Source: DASPJR01 sp035628505
Lineage (GTDB): Bacteria > Planctomycetota > SZUA-567 > H5-PLA8
DNA length: 39,876 bases
Direction: 5' to 3'
Assembly: GCA_035628505.1 (NCBI GenBank)
Contig: DASPJR010000144.1
Location: forward strand, 1-39,876
Both the position numbers and the translations under genes were made by a program. Below are positions 7,511 through 14,779 of the stretch, piece after piece. Position 1 is the stretch's first letter; every line of letters starts with the position of its first letter. The notes beneath the pieces were generated by a model. The model ran no database searches and was not told the origin of the DNA. It worked only from the letters and a program-made list of their open reading frames with translations.

Positions 7511-7969
7511 CTCGCGCTCTCGTTGCCCCACGGAATAAACGGCAAGGCAAATCGTGAGGGAACCCCTGCTATTCCGCAATCCCAGAAAGGTTTGATCCAC
7601 TTTGTGGCAAGCTTCTACGTCAACCTTGGGCGTACCGACCTGCCCTAAAGCTACCCAAGCCACGCACACATGTGCAAAACGCCTATTGCACGTGTGCAAA
7701 CGCTCCCAATTTTCCTAATTTCCAAACACCCTCAAACTTTCTCCTCTCATAAGTACTTTGTCGAAAAGCTATTGCAGAGCCCGCAAAGTTTTTGGAAGAA
7801 ATTCGGTAAAAATCGTAGATCTCAATCGTCTTAGTAAGGGTAGAGAGACACCTCGAAGCCTCCGCAGTCGCCCTTGAACAATGCAGCCTGATACAGCCAT
7901 GTTTGCGACTGGCAGGAACTCTCGCGGCGTTTGTTTGTAAATCGCTGCTGCTTGCATTAGAAGACAGGC
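7511..7969. other. Divergent intergenic region upstream of lipA
   Basis: 459 bases between the start of the membrane-protein gene on the minus strand and lipA on the plus strand. It should contain both promoters, but no convincing -35/-10 pair was found by eye. The only notable structure is the inverted repeat at 7668-7695. No small gene with a good ribosome site was seen. Confidence 0.5.
7668..7695. promoter_or_regulatory. Inverted repeat, possible operator
   Basis: ACATGTGCAA (7668-7677) and TTGCACGTGT (7686-7695) are reverse complements with one mismatch, separated by 8 nt. The right half-site is itself part of the near-palindrome TTGCACGTGTGCAA. It lies in a divergent promoter region and has no T-run, so a protein-binding site is more likely than a terminator. 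Confidence 0.3.
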
Positions 7970-8854
7970 ATGAGCGAAACGAAGAAACGTGCGAAGGAGT
8001 TTCCGGAGTGGCTGAAGAAGCCCTGGCCGGCGCAGTATGACCTGCGCACTCACCGCATTCTCGAAGACCTGAAGCTGAACACCGTCTGCCAGTCGGCCGA
8101 ATGCCCCAACCTGGGTGAGTGCTGGTCGCGCGGCGCGGCGACGTTCATGATCCTCGGTGAAAGCTGCACGCGATCCTGCAACTTCTGCGCGGTGACCACC
8201 GGCCGCGGCGAATCGCTGGAGTCGCTCGCCGATGAGCCGGCCCGCGTGGCGCAGGCGACCAAACAGTTGGGGCTCAAGCATGTCGTCGTCACCAGCGTCG
8301 CGCGCGACGATCTGAAAGACGAAGGCGCCGAGCATTTCGCAAAGGTGATCCGCACGCTGAAGAATTACTGCGGCCCGGAGCTGATCGTGGAAGTGCTCGT
8401 GCCGGACTTCCACGCGCGCGAAGACTGCATCCGCACCGTGGTCGAAGCGCGTCCGCAGGTGTTCAACCACAACACGGAAACTGTGGAGCGCCTTCAGAAA
8501 TCCGTCCGGCCGCAGGGCAGTTACCGCCGCACGATGAAAGTTCTCGAGACAGCCAAGCGCCTCGACGCCACAATTACGACGAAGAGCGGGCTGATGGTGG
8601 GCCTCGGCGAAACGCAGGACGAAGTGAAACAGACGATTCGCGATCTGCGCGCCAGCGGCTGCGACATCCTGACGATCGGGCAGTATCTGCAGCCTTCGAA
8701 GACGCATCTGCCCGTGAGCGAATATGTTCATCCGGATGTGTTCAAGATGTACGAAGAGTTCGCGCTATCCGTCGGCTTCAGCAACGCCGCCTGCGGACCA
8801 TTCGTGCGCTCCAGCTACCAGGCCGAGAAGGTGCTCGAACACGCAAGGCACTAA
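7970..8854 (+). CDS. lipA: Lipoyl synthase
   Basis: 294 residues, normal for LipA. This radical SAM enzyme inserts two sulfurs into the octanoyl group on lipoyl domains of 2-oxoacid dehydrogenases and the glycine cleavage H protein. Both iron-sulfur sites are visible: the auxiliary-cluster cysteines C40, C45 and C51 in CQSAECPNLGEC, and the radical SAM cysteines C66, C70 and C73 in CTRSCNFC. Other family blocks include HVVVTSVARDDL, VFNHNTETVERL, TKSGLMVGLGET and LTIGQYLQPS. The ATG at 7970 has only a weak AGACAGG ribosome site, but N-terminal homology supports it. No lipB is adjacent. The gene ends convergently toward the gamma-glutamyltransferase gene. Confidence 0.97.
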   Translation: MSETKKRAKEFPEWLKKPWPAQYDLRTHRILEDLKLNTVCQSAECPNLGECWSRGAATFMILGESCTRSCNFCAVTTGRGESLESLADEPARVAQATKQLGLKHVVVTSVARDDLKDEGAEHFAKVIRTLKNYCGPELIVEVLVPDFHAREDCIRTVVEARPQVFNHNTETVERLQKSVRPQGSYRRTMKVLETAKRLDATITTKSGLMVGLGETQDEVKQTIRDLRASGCDILTIGQYLQPSKTHLPVSEYVHPDVFKMYEEFALSVGFSNAACGPFVRSSYQAEKVLEHARH

Positions 8855-8862
8855 TCTATTTC

Positions 8863-8898
8863 CGATTGCGGATTTCGGATTGCGGATTGCGGATTGGG
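8863..8898. repeat. CGGATTG tandem repeat
   Basis: A run of CGGATTG/CGGATTT units (CGATTGCGGATTTCGGATTG and two further units) lies just after the lipA stop in the convergent gap. It is short, imperfect and noncoding. No hairpin was seen. Confidence 0.6.
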
Positions 8899-8931
8899 TT
8901 GGCGGCGCTGTCACAGAAAGTAAAACTTCAG

Positions 8932-8965
8932 CTCTTCCTCTGTGCTCTCTGTGTCCTCTGTGGTG
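8932..8965. repeat. CCACAGAG-type repeat block, copy 2 (inverted)
   Basis: Read on the minus strand it begins CACCACAGAGGACACAGAG and continues with further CACAGAGG units, closely matching the opening of the block at 5800-5840. It lies in the 115-base convergent gap between lipA and the gamma-glutamyltransferase gene. Confidence 0.6.
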
Positions 8966-8969
8966 GATT

Positions 8970-10565
8970 TTAGAAACCTCCCGCGCAGCCATCCTTGCGC
9001 GGATCGCTGGCCGCCTCGTAGACGCTGTCCTTCAGCACGCGAATGGCCTGCGCTCCGCCGAACGGACCGTGGTCGTTCTCAACGATGCTGTGGCCCTTGG
9101 CGGCAAGCGCGGCGGCAACCTCGCCGGGATAATCAGCTTCGAGCGCGATGAAATTCTCGAGGCGGAAATCAAAACGCGGCGCGCTGACGGCTTCCTGCAA
9201 GCCCATTTCGTGCAGCAGAAGATTGACGAGTAACTGAACATGTCCCTGCGCCTGATGCTGACCGCCCATCACGCCGAACGCCATGCTCGGAACGCCGTTC
9301 TTCATCGCAAATCCGGGCATGAGCGTGTGCAACGGCCGCTTTCGGCCGAGCATCTGATTGGGATGACCATCCTGAAGCGTGAAGGCCGAGGCGCGGTTGT
9401 GAAAATGAATGCCGGTGCCTTCCGCGACGACGCCCGAGCCCTGGAACAGGCTGCTGATCAGTGAGACCACGTTGCCCTCGCCGTCAGCGGTGCAGAGATA
9501 AACGGTATCGCCGGCGTTCTTGACGACCGATTCGTTGCGCGGAATCGCACGCTCCGGATCGATGCTCATGCCGATATGTGTTGCGAACGTGAGCGTCAGC
9601 AGTTCTTCCAGCGGTCCCTTGCTGCCCGGGTCAGCGACGTGCGCATTGCGCTCGGCCAGGGCAAGCTTGATCGCTTCGATCGTGGCATGCGTGAGACCGA
9701 TCCAGTCATCGCGCAATTTGTCGAGATCGAGGCTGCTTAGAATATTCAGCGCCAGCAACGCCGTGATGCCCTGCGAGTTTGGCGGCAATTCATAAATGTC
9801 CACGCCGCGAAAGGTTGCTTTCACCGGCGTCTGCCATAGCGATGTGTGCTCCGCCAGATCTTCTTTGATGAAAAAACCGGCCGAGCTTTCACTGCTGCGC
9901 AGAATTTTTTCGGCGATCTCGCCGCGGTAGAAGGCATCCACGCCGTCGGCGGCGATCAGCTCGAATGTGCGAGCCAAATCCTGCTGCCGAAAGACTTGTG
10001 CGTACGAAACAGGATAGCCCTCAGGCAGAAAAATCTGGCGCGCAGCCTCGTTCTGCAAGCGCGGTCCAATGTTTTCCATGTCGGCGGCGACCACCTCGGA
10101 GAGCGGAACGCCTTCGCGGCAGTACTCGGTAGCGGCAGAAAAAAGATCTTTCCACGCGAGCTTTCCGTCGGCCTGGTGCATCTGCCACCAGCCGTCAACG
10201 CAGCCGGGAACGGTTACTGACGCCCAGCCGAACTGCGGGATCATCTGAACGCCTTTGCGGGCAAAGGTGCGCCAGGAAAGATTCTGCGGGCAGCGTCCGG
10301 AACCGTTCAGGCCCTTGAGCGATTTGTCTTTTGCGGAGTAGTACAGCGCAAACATATCGCCGCCAACGCCCGTGCTGAGGGGCTCGACGGCAGCGAGCGT
10401 CGCACTTGCCGCAATGGCCGCATCGATTGCGTTGCCTCCGCGGTGAAAAACATCGAGAGCAGCTGCTGTCGCGAGCGGCTGGCTGGTACTGGCGATTCCG
10501 CGGCGGGCGATAACGGTGGAGCGGCCCGGCCAGAGTCCCGGGCGGTAAAGTCGGCGTGCTGGCAT
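8970..10565 (-). CDS. Gamma-glutamyltransferase, YwrD-type
   Basis: 531 residues of the gamma-glutamyltranspeptidase family, which cleaves gamma-glutamyl bonds in glutathione and related compounds and matures by self-cleavage before a catalytic Thr. Family blocks are STSQPLATAAALDVFHRGGN, AIDAAIAASATLAAVEPLST and GVGGDMFALYY. The predicted nucleophile is Thr354 in NAGDTVYLCTADGEGN, followed by SLFQGSGVVAEGTGIHFHNR. GDTVYL instead of the TTHYS of classical GGT, and the lack of a signal peptide, point to the cytoplasmic YwrD-like branch, whose physiological substrate is not well established. The start is ATG at 10565 with a weak ribosome site. It is divergent from the EEP gene over 75 bases. 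Confidence 0.9.
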   Translation of the reverse strand: MPARRLYRPGLWPGRSTVIARRGIASTSQPLATAAALDVFHRGGNAIDAAIAASATLAAVEPLSTGVGGDMFALYYSAKDKSLKGLNGSGRCPQNLSWRTFARKGVQMIPQFGWASVTVPGCVDGWWQMHQADGKLAWKDLFSAATEYCREGVPLSEVVAADMENIGPRLQNEAARQIFLPEGYPVSYAQVFRQQDLARTFELIAADGVDAFYRGEIAEKILRSSESSAGFFIKEDLAEHTSLWQTPVKATFRGVDIYELPPNSQGITALLALNILSSLDLDKLRDDWIGLTHATIEAIKLALAERNAHVADPGSKGPLEELLTLTFATHIGMSIDPERAIPRNESVVKNAGDTVYLCTADGEGNVVSLISSLFQGSGVVAEGTGIHFHNRASAFTLQDGHPNQMLGRKRPLHTLMPGFAMKNGVPSMAFGVMGGQHQAQGHVQLLVNLLLHEMGLQEAVSAPRFDFRLENFIALEADYPGEVAAALAAKGHSIVENDHGPFGGAQAIRVLKDSVYEAASDPRKDGCAGGF

Positions 10566-10640
10566 TCTGCTTACGTTAAACAGATGCTTGGGAAGAGCAA
10601 GTTTCGTGACGTTCCTTGGCGTTAGCGGTACAAGAATGCC

Positions 10641-11606
10641 GTGAGTACTGAGCCTGCGGCAGAGAATTTCTTCAGCCTGAAGCTGCGCCCCTGGGGCATG
10701 CTGAACGTGCTGATGACGATGGCCTGCATCGGCACGCTGCTGGGCTATCTCGGATTTGTCTGGTGGCCGTTTGAAAACTGCGGCTGCTTCAAAGTTCAGT
10801 GCTTCTGGTTCTTGCTGATCGGCGCAGGCGTGTACGCAAAATTCAAACGCCGCAACAGCGCGCTTGTTCTCGCCGCATTCGCGCTGGCCAATGCCACATC
10901 ATTCGTGCCGCTGTATTTCGGCAGAGATATTCCGAAACTCGCCGCGCCAGAGTTCCGCGTGATGCTCGCGAACGTACACACAGGCAACACGCAGCATCAG
11001 CGCGTATTGGATGCAGTTCGTGCGGAAAAACCGGACGCGGTCGTCTTTCTCGAGATCGACAGCCGCTGGGCGGCGAAGCTGCAGGAGCTCAAGGACGAGT
11101 ATCCGCATTCGCGCGTCGATCCGCGCCCTGACAACTTCGGCATCGCGTTTTTCAGCCGCGTCAAGCCAGAGCAGATCCGACTGGAATACATCGGCGCCGC
11201 GGGCGTGCCCACAGTTCGCGCCCAGTACGTCGTGAACGGCAAGCCTTTGACGCTGATTGGCACGCATCCGGTGCCGCCCGTGACGGGCGAATACGTGCAC
11301 TTCCGCAACGAGCAGATGACTGAGATGGCGGAAATGATCAGCCGAATGACCGGAGCGGTCGTGCTTGCCGGCGATCTGAACATGACCTCCGATTCACCGG
11401 TGTTCCGCGCGCTCTGCTCGAATGCGAATTTGCGCGACAGCCGGCAGGGCTTTGGCGTGCAGGGCAGCTGGCCGCTGGGCCTGCCGACAAAGATAGCGAT
11501 CGACCACTGCCTCGTTTCGCCGCACGTCAAGATTCATAACCGGCGCCTGGGACCTGACGTGAACTCGGACCACTACCCGGTGATCGTTGACTTATCGATC
11601 GAATAA
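10641..11606 (+). CDS. Membrane-anchored endonuclease/exonuclease/phosphatase family protein
   Basis: 321 residues. Three hydrophobic segments at about 18-43, 52-68 and 73-90 precede an EEP (DNase I-like) domain from about residue 105. Metal and catalytic positions are visible: Glu138 in FLEID, Asp245 and Asn247 in GDLNMT, and Asp310-His311 in the terminal SDHYPV motif. The family contains nucleases and sugar-phosphate or lipid phosphodiesterases, and the substrate cannot be assigned. The topology places the domain next to the membrane, on which side is unclear. The only reasonable start is GTG at 10641, because the ATG five bases earlier meets a stop after two codons. udgX follows in the same direction after 84 bases. 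Confidence 0.82.
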   Translation: MSTEPAAENFFSLKLRPWGMLNVLMTMACIGTLLGYLGFVWWPFENCGCFKVQCFWFLLIGAGVYAKFKRRNSALVLAAFALANATSFVPLYFGRDIPKLAAPEFRVMLANVHTGNTQHQRVLDAVRAEKPDAVVFLEIDSRWAAKLQELKDEYPHSRVDPRPDNFGIAFFSRVKPEQIRLEYIGAAGVPTVRAQYVVNGKPLTLIGTHPVPPVTGEYVHFRNEQMTEMAEMISRMTGAVVLAGDLNMTSDSPVFRALCSNANLRDSRQGFGVQGSWPLGLPTKIAIDHCLVSPHVKIHNRRLGPDVNSDHYPVIVDLSIE

Positions 11607-11664
11607 TTGCTTTTGGTGCGGCGCGTCAGTCTGGACATCCCTTCCAAGGCGCGTGCTTTGCTTC

Positions 11665-11689
11665 GGGCAGTTCCTACGGAGGACTGCCC
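11665..11689 (+). promoter_or_regulatory. Hairpin overlapping the udgX ribosome-binding site
   Basis: GGGCAGTTCCT (11665-11675) pairs with AGGACTGCCC (11680-11689) over 10 bp with one bulged T and the loop ACGG. The Shine-Dalgarno sequence GGAGGA is at 11678-11683, so its last four bases are in the stem and its first two in the loop. The ATG follows at 11691. Such a structure could limit udgX translation. Without a T-run it is a poor terminator for the upstream gene. Confidence 0.5.
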
Positions 11690-11690
11690 C

Positions 11691-12332
11691 ATGCGCGCCA
11701 AGGCTACCGAGCGTTCGGCGAAGCTTTTCATTCCTGAAAAGCCGAGTCTTCCGAAACTGCGTAAAGCGGCGTCGGGCTGCACCGGATGCGATCTCTACAA
11801 ACGTGCGACCCAGACCATCTTTGGCGAAGGCCCTCCAAAGGCGACGGTGATGTTTGTCGGTGAACAGCCGGGCGATCAGGAAGATCAGAGCGGCAAGCCT
11901 TTCGTTGGCCCGGCGGGCAAGCTCCTCGATAAGGCGATGGTCGAAGCCGGAATTCCGCGCAATGAGGTCTACGTCACCAACGCGGTAAAACATTTTAAAT
12001 GGGAACCGCGCGGCAAAAGGCGCCTGCACGCCAAGCCCAGCGCGCGGGAAGTTGGCGCCTGCCGTCCCTGGCTTGAAGCAGAGATCGCCGTCGTAAAGCC
12101 GAAGATGATTATCTGCCTGGGCGCGACGGCGGCACAAGCGCTGATGGGCCCGGCGTTCAAGGTCACGAAGGAGCGCGGCAAAGTTCTTCAGACGCAGTGG
12201 GCCCCAGCGCTGCTGGCCACGCTTCACCCGTCATCCATTTTCCGGCATCCGGACCCGGCTGAGCGCGAAAAAGCTTACGCGTCGCTCGTGGAAGATCTCA
12301 AGCTCGCGGCGAAAGCGCTTCAGGCTTTCTGA
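11691..12332 (+). CDS. udgX: UdgX-type uracil-DNA glycosylase
   Basis: 213 residues from the ATG at 11691, which has a strong GGAGGA ribosome site seven bases upstream; the frame is open to 11607 but without a start signal. Motif GEQPGDQED (57-65), the GKRRLHAKP loop with His113, and HPSSIFR near the C-terminus identify UdgX. In the Mycobacterium smegmatis enzyme the loop His attacks the deoxyribose after uracil removal and leaves a covalent protein-DNA adduct; His113 is the equivalent here. A CTGC pair near the N-terminus belongs to the Fe-S ligands of this superfamily. Leu replaces the more usual Ile in KRRIH, a conservative change. The last 13 bases overlap the end of the convergent amidohydrolase gene. 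Confidence 0.9.
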   Translation: MRAKATERSAKLFIPEKPSLPKLRKAASGCTGCDLYKRATQTIFGEGPPKATVMFVGEQPGDQEDQSGKPFVGPAGKLLDKAMVEAGIPRNEVYVTNAVKHFKWEPRGKRRLHAKPSAREVGACRPWLEAEIAVVKPKMIICLGATAAQALMGPAFKVTKERGKVLQTQWAPALLATLHPSSIFRHPDPAEREKAYASLVEDLKLAAKALQAF

Positions 12333-13180
12333 AGCCTGTAGAAACGGCGGGCGTTCTCGGCAAAGATTTTTTTGCGCGCGGCGGGACTTAAGTGCGCAGT
12401 TAGAGCGTCGACAGTTTTAACCCAGCGTTCATAGGTCGTCGCGAGCAGAGCTACCGGCCAGTCGCCGCCGAATACGACACGGTCCTCGCCGAATACCTCG
12501 AGAACGTGGCTGACATACGGTTTCAGATCCGCTTCCGTCCAGTTCGCGCGATCTGCTTCCGTCGGCACGCCGCTGAGCTTGCAGATGACGTTCGGCAGTG
12601 CCGCCATCTCCTTCATTTCCTTGCGCCAGGGCTCAAGGACGTGCTCCTTGATGTTGGGCTTGGCAATGTGATCGACAATGAACTGCGTTTTGGGGCATTG
12701 CCGGACGAGTTCAATCGTGTTTGCCAGTTGCGTGTGGTTGATGCACAGGTCGCAGGTGAGCCCCAATTCGGACAGGATCTGCGTTCCCTTAATAAAGGAG
12801 GGCTGCAGGCAGAACGGCGGCGGATCGCCCTGGGTGATGCGGCGGATGCCTTTGATCAGCGGACCGAACGAAACGAGCTCCTTCAGGTATGCGCGAACCT
12901 GCTCGCCGTATTCCAGTGGCGCGGCGGCCACGATGCCCTGAATGCGCGGATCTTCTTTAGCGCGCTCAAGGACCCAGCGAGGCTCTAAAATTGCATAATG
13001 CGGTGCCAGCCCGACTTCCAGATAAACCATCGCCTCGACATTGATGTTCTTGGTATGTTCGCGGTACTCCTCTACGGAATAGCGCTTATTCAACAGCTCG
13101 TTATTGTCGAGCCAGCTCATGCGGAAATGCTGCGGGTCCCACAGATGAACGTGCGCGTCGATGATTGGAAAATCAGGCAT
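12320..13180 (-). CDS. Amidohydrolase-2 family protein (sugar-lactonase-like)
   Basis: 286 residues of the metal-dependent TIM-barrel hydrolase family PF04909. The N-terminal metal motif is DAHVHLWDP (His10, His12). His171 in FIVDHIAKP and Asp240 in VFGGDWPV fill the later metal or catalytic positions. Proteins with this HVHLWDP...GGDWPV pattern include L-fuconolactone and L-rhamnonolactone hydrolases, so a lactonase acting on a sugar acid is the best guess; no adjacent sugar pathway genes confirm it. There is no signal peptide. The ATG at 13180 has AAGGA upstream. The end overlaps udgX tail to tail by 13 bases. Confidence 0.82.
   Translation of the reverse strand: MPDFPIIDAHVHLWDPQHFRMSWLDNNELLNKRYSVEEYREHTKNINVEAMVYLEVGLAPHYAILEPRWVLERAKEDPRIQGIVAAAPLEYGEQVRAYLKELVSFGPLIKGIRRITQGDPPPFCLQPSFIKGTQILSELGLTCDLCINHTQLANTIELVRQCPKTQFIVDHIAKPNIKEHVLEPWRKEMKEMAALPNVICKLSGVPTEADRANWTEADLKPYVSHVLEVFGEDRVVFGGDWPVALLATTYERWVKTVDALTAHLSPAARKKIFAENARRFYRLQKA
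12321..12338. terminator. Hairpin at the convergent udgX/amidohydrolase ends
   Basis: CAGGCTT-TCTG-AAGCCTG is a 7-bp stem with a 4-nt loop that contains or touches both stop codons. No T-run follows in either direction, so a bidirectional terminator is possible but weakly supported. Confidence 0.3.
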
Positions 13181-13236
13181 GAGCGGAAGTGTCCTTCATA
13201 AGCGGAAATAGCGCCTTTTCAGCAGCCGCAACCTTA

Positions 13237-13264
13237 TTGACAAGTCCTTGATGCACAATATGCT
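13237..13264 (+). promoter_or_regulatory. Sigma70-type promoter of the polysaccharide operon
   Basis: TTGACA (13237-13242) matches the -35 consensus perfectly and is followed after 16 nt by TATGCT (13259-13264), a 4-of-6 match to the -10 box. Predicted initiation near 13271 leaves an untranslated leader of about 90 nt before the FecR-domain gene. It is the best promoter seen in the window and lies at the head of a plus-strand block of more than 26 kb. Confidence 0.5.
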
Positions 13265-13359
13265 ACAAAGTTGAAGGCCGAGGTCAAAAGAGACAGCTTA
13301 TTTTTTGTCTGTATCTGGCGGCGACACTGCACAATGATCAAAGCCAAGGGGACTCGTGT

Positions 13360-14706
13360 ATGATCAGAGGCCTATTCACCGCCATTTGCGCGCTCGCGCT
13401 GACATTCACATGCTCTCTTCTGCCAGCCGATGAGCCGCAACCCGTTGGTTATCTGATCCGCCCCACTTCTGATGTCAACCTGGACGCGGCTGAGGAGGTT
13501 GCTGAAATCGAACAGCCGGCAACGTCGTTCGTGACACGCAATGGTCAGAAAACGCCTGTCGTGGAAGGCATGGAAGTTTACCAGAACGATCTGATCAGCA
13601 CCGAGAAGGCCGGCAGCATTGCAGTTGTTTTCCTGGACAGCACTGCCGTTACGCTGCGTGAATCATCCGCTCTGCGGATCAACGATTATTCTTATCCCGC
13701 GAAAAAGTCTCCGACACACGTGAGCCTGGAGGCGGGCAAGGCGTTCTTTTCAATCAACCCCCGCCCTGCCGACGCGCATTTCTTTGTGAAAACGGCACTC
13801 GGCCAGGTCGAAGTGAAAGGAACAAAGTTCGAGATCTTCACGCACGCTGATGGTGCGGGATATAAAACCACCGTCGCTGTTACTGACGGCACCGTCACCG
13901 TAAAACCCGACGGCCAGGGCGGCGTTGATCTGCTCGCCGGTGCTTTGGCAGTGCTCTCGATTGCCTCGCAGAACGTTGTTGGTTTCAGCGGCGCACAAGT
14001 CGACCTGACGAAGGGAAACGTTTCAAAAGATCAGATCAAGACAATGAAAGCCGGCGCAATCACGGACGTCATCGTCAGTACCGGCAAAAAGAACGACGTC
14101 AAAATCTCGAGCATCAGCAAGAATCCGGATGGCACGATCACGTACATCAAGCTTACCGAGGTGAACTCGGTCGCGACGAAAATTCAGACGTCAGTGAAGA
14201 ACGCCGCCGGGAAGATCATCATTAAGATCTCCGAAAGCGCCGGAAAAATTTCGGCGTCGTTCGTTGATGGGACGCTCTCGATTAAGCAGAAGCTGGTCGG
14301 CGGAACGGGAACGGTGCAGATCAAGGATAACTCGAACAAGGCCAGCTATAAGGGAACGGTTACGACGCTCGCCGACGGCACGGAAGTGAGCGATGGCGTG
14401 GCGAAAGACAAGTCGCGCCTGGTGATCACGAAACAGACGCTTGCGGACGGTACGATCATCAAGACGCGCACGACATTCGCCGCGGGTGCGTCGGAAGGTT
14501 CGCGCGTGACTGAAATCCTGACGCGAGACGGCGGCAAGACGACGTACACGGAAGCGGTCAGCAACCAGCTGATCAACGGCCTGTTCACCGCTATCGGCCC
14601 CAAGACCGGAGAAGGCGCAACACCGCCGCGGCCGGAGGGCCCGCCGGCCATCGTGACAGCGGGCGATACGGTGATTGTTCCCGACAGCTCGCCCGTGAGC
14701 CCCTGA
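13360..14706 (+). CDS. Secreted FecR-domain protein
   Basis: 448 residues with a signal peptide (MIRGLFTAICALALTFTCSL, cleavage probably after LLPA). A FecR domain covers about residues 75-185, with the pattern NDLISTEKAGSIAVVFLDST then SLEAGKAFFSINP and FFVKTALGQVEVKGTKFEIF. Classic FecR proteins are membrane-bound anti-sigma regulators; this one has no transmembrane anchor after the signal peptide and no sigma factor gene beside it. The C-terminal half (about 220-430) has beta-type repeats rich in Lys, Thr, Ser and Gly (TISDGT-like strands), and the end is Pro-rich. Proteins of this kind may bind extracellular polymer or peptidoglycan. ATG at 13360 with AAGGGGA upstream. Confidence 0.8.
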   Translation: MIRGLFTAICALALTFTCSLLPADEPQPVGYLIRPTSDVNLDAAEEVAEIEQPATSFVTRNGQKTPVVEGMEVYQNDLISTEKAGSIAVVFLDSTAVTLRESSALRINDYSYPAKKSPTHVSLEAGKAFFSINPRPADAHFFVKTALGQVEVKGTKFEIFTHADGAGYKTTVAVTDGTVTVKPDGQGGVDLLAGALAVLSIASQNVVGFSGAQVDLTKGNVSKDQIKTMKAGAITDVIVSTGKKNDVKISSISKNPDGTITYIKLTEVNSVATKIQTSVKNAAGKIIIKISESAGKISASFVDGTLSIKQKLVGGTGTVQIKDNSNKASYKGTVTTLADGTEVSDGVAKDKSRLVITKQTLADGTIIKTRTTFAAGASEGSRVTEILTRDGGKTTYTEAVSNQLINGLFTAIGPKTGEGATPPRPEGPPAIVTAGDTVIVPDSSPVSP

Positions 14707-14721
14707 TTTTCCGCGAGTTCT

Positions 14722-14744
14722 GCGCCGGCTTACGGCGTGTTTTG
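14722..14744 (+). terminator. Weak terminator or attenuator after the FecR-domain gene
   Basis: CGCCG-GCTTA-CGGCG forms a 5-bp stem, extendable by a G-T pair, followed by TGTTTTGC. It sits in the 73-base gap before the polymerase-like gene. It could reduce expression of the downstream genes relative to the FecR-domain gene. Confidence 0.35.
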
Positions 14745-14779
14745 CGCGGTCGTGATAAGGTATCAGCGCGACATTCTTA

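Noticed and set aside
7511..7699. N-terminal extension of the membrane-protein gene to a TTG at 7699
   Set aside because: No ribosome site, no homology-like features, and it would place the inverted repeat inside the coding region.
7769..8731. Long open frame of 320 codons on the strand opposite lipA
   Set aside because: It mirrors lipA codon positions in GC-rich DNA and has no domain, while lipA motifs are complete on the other strand.
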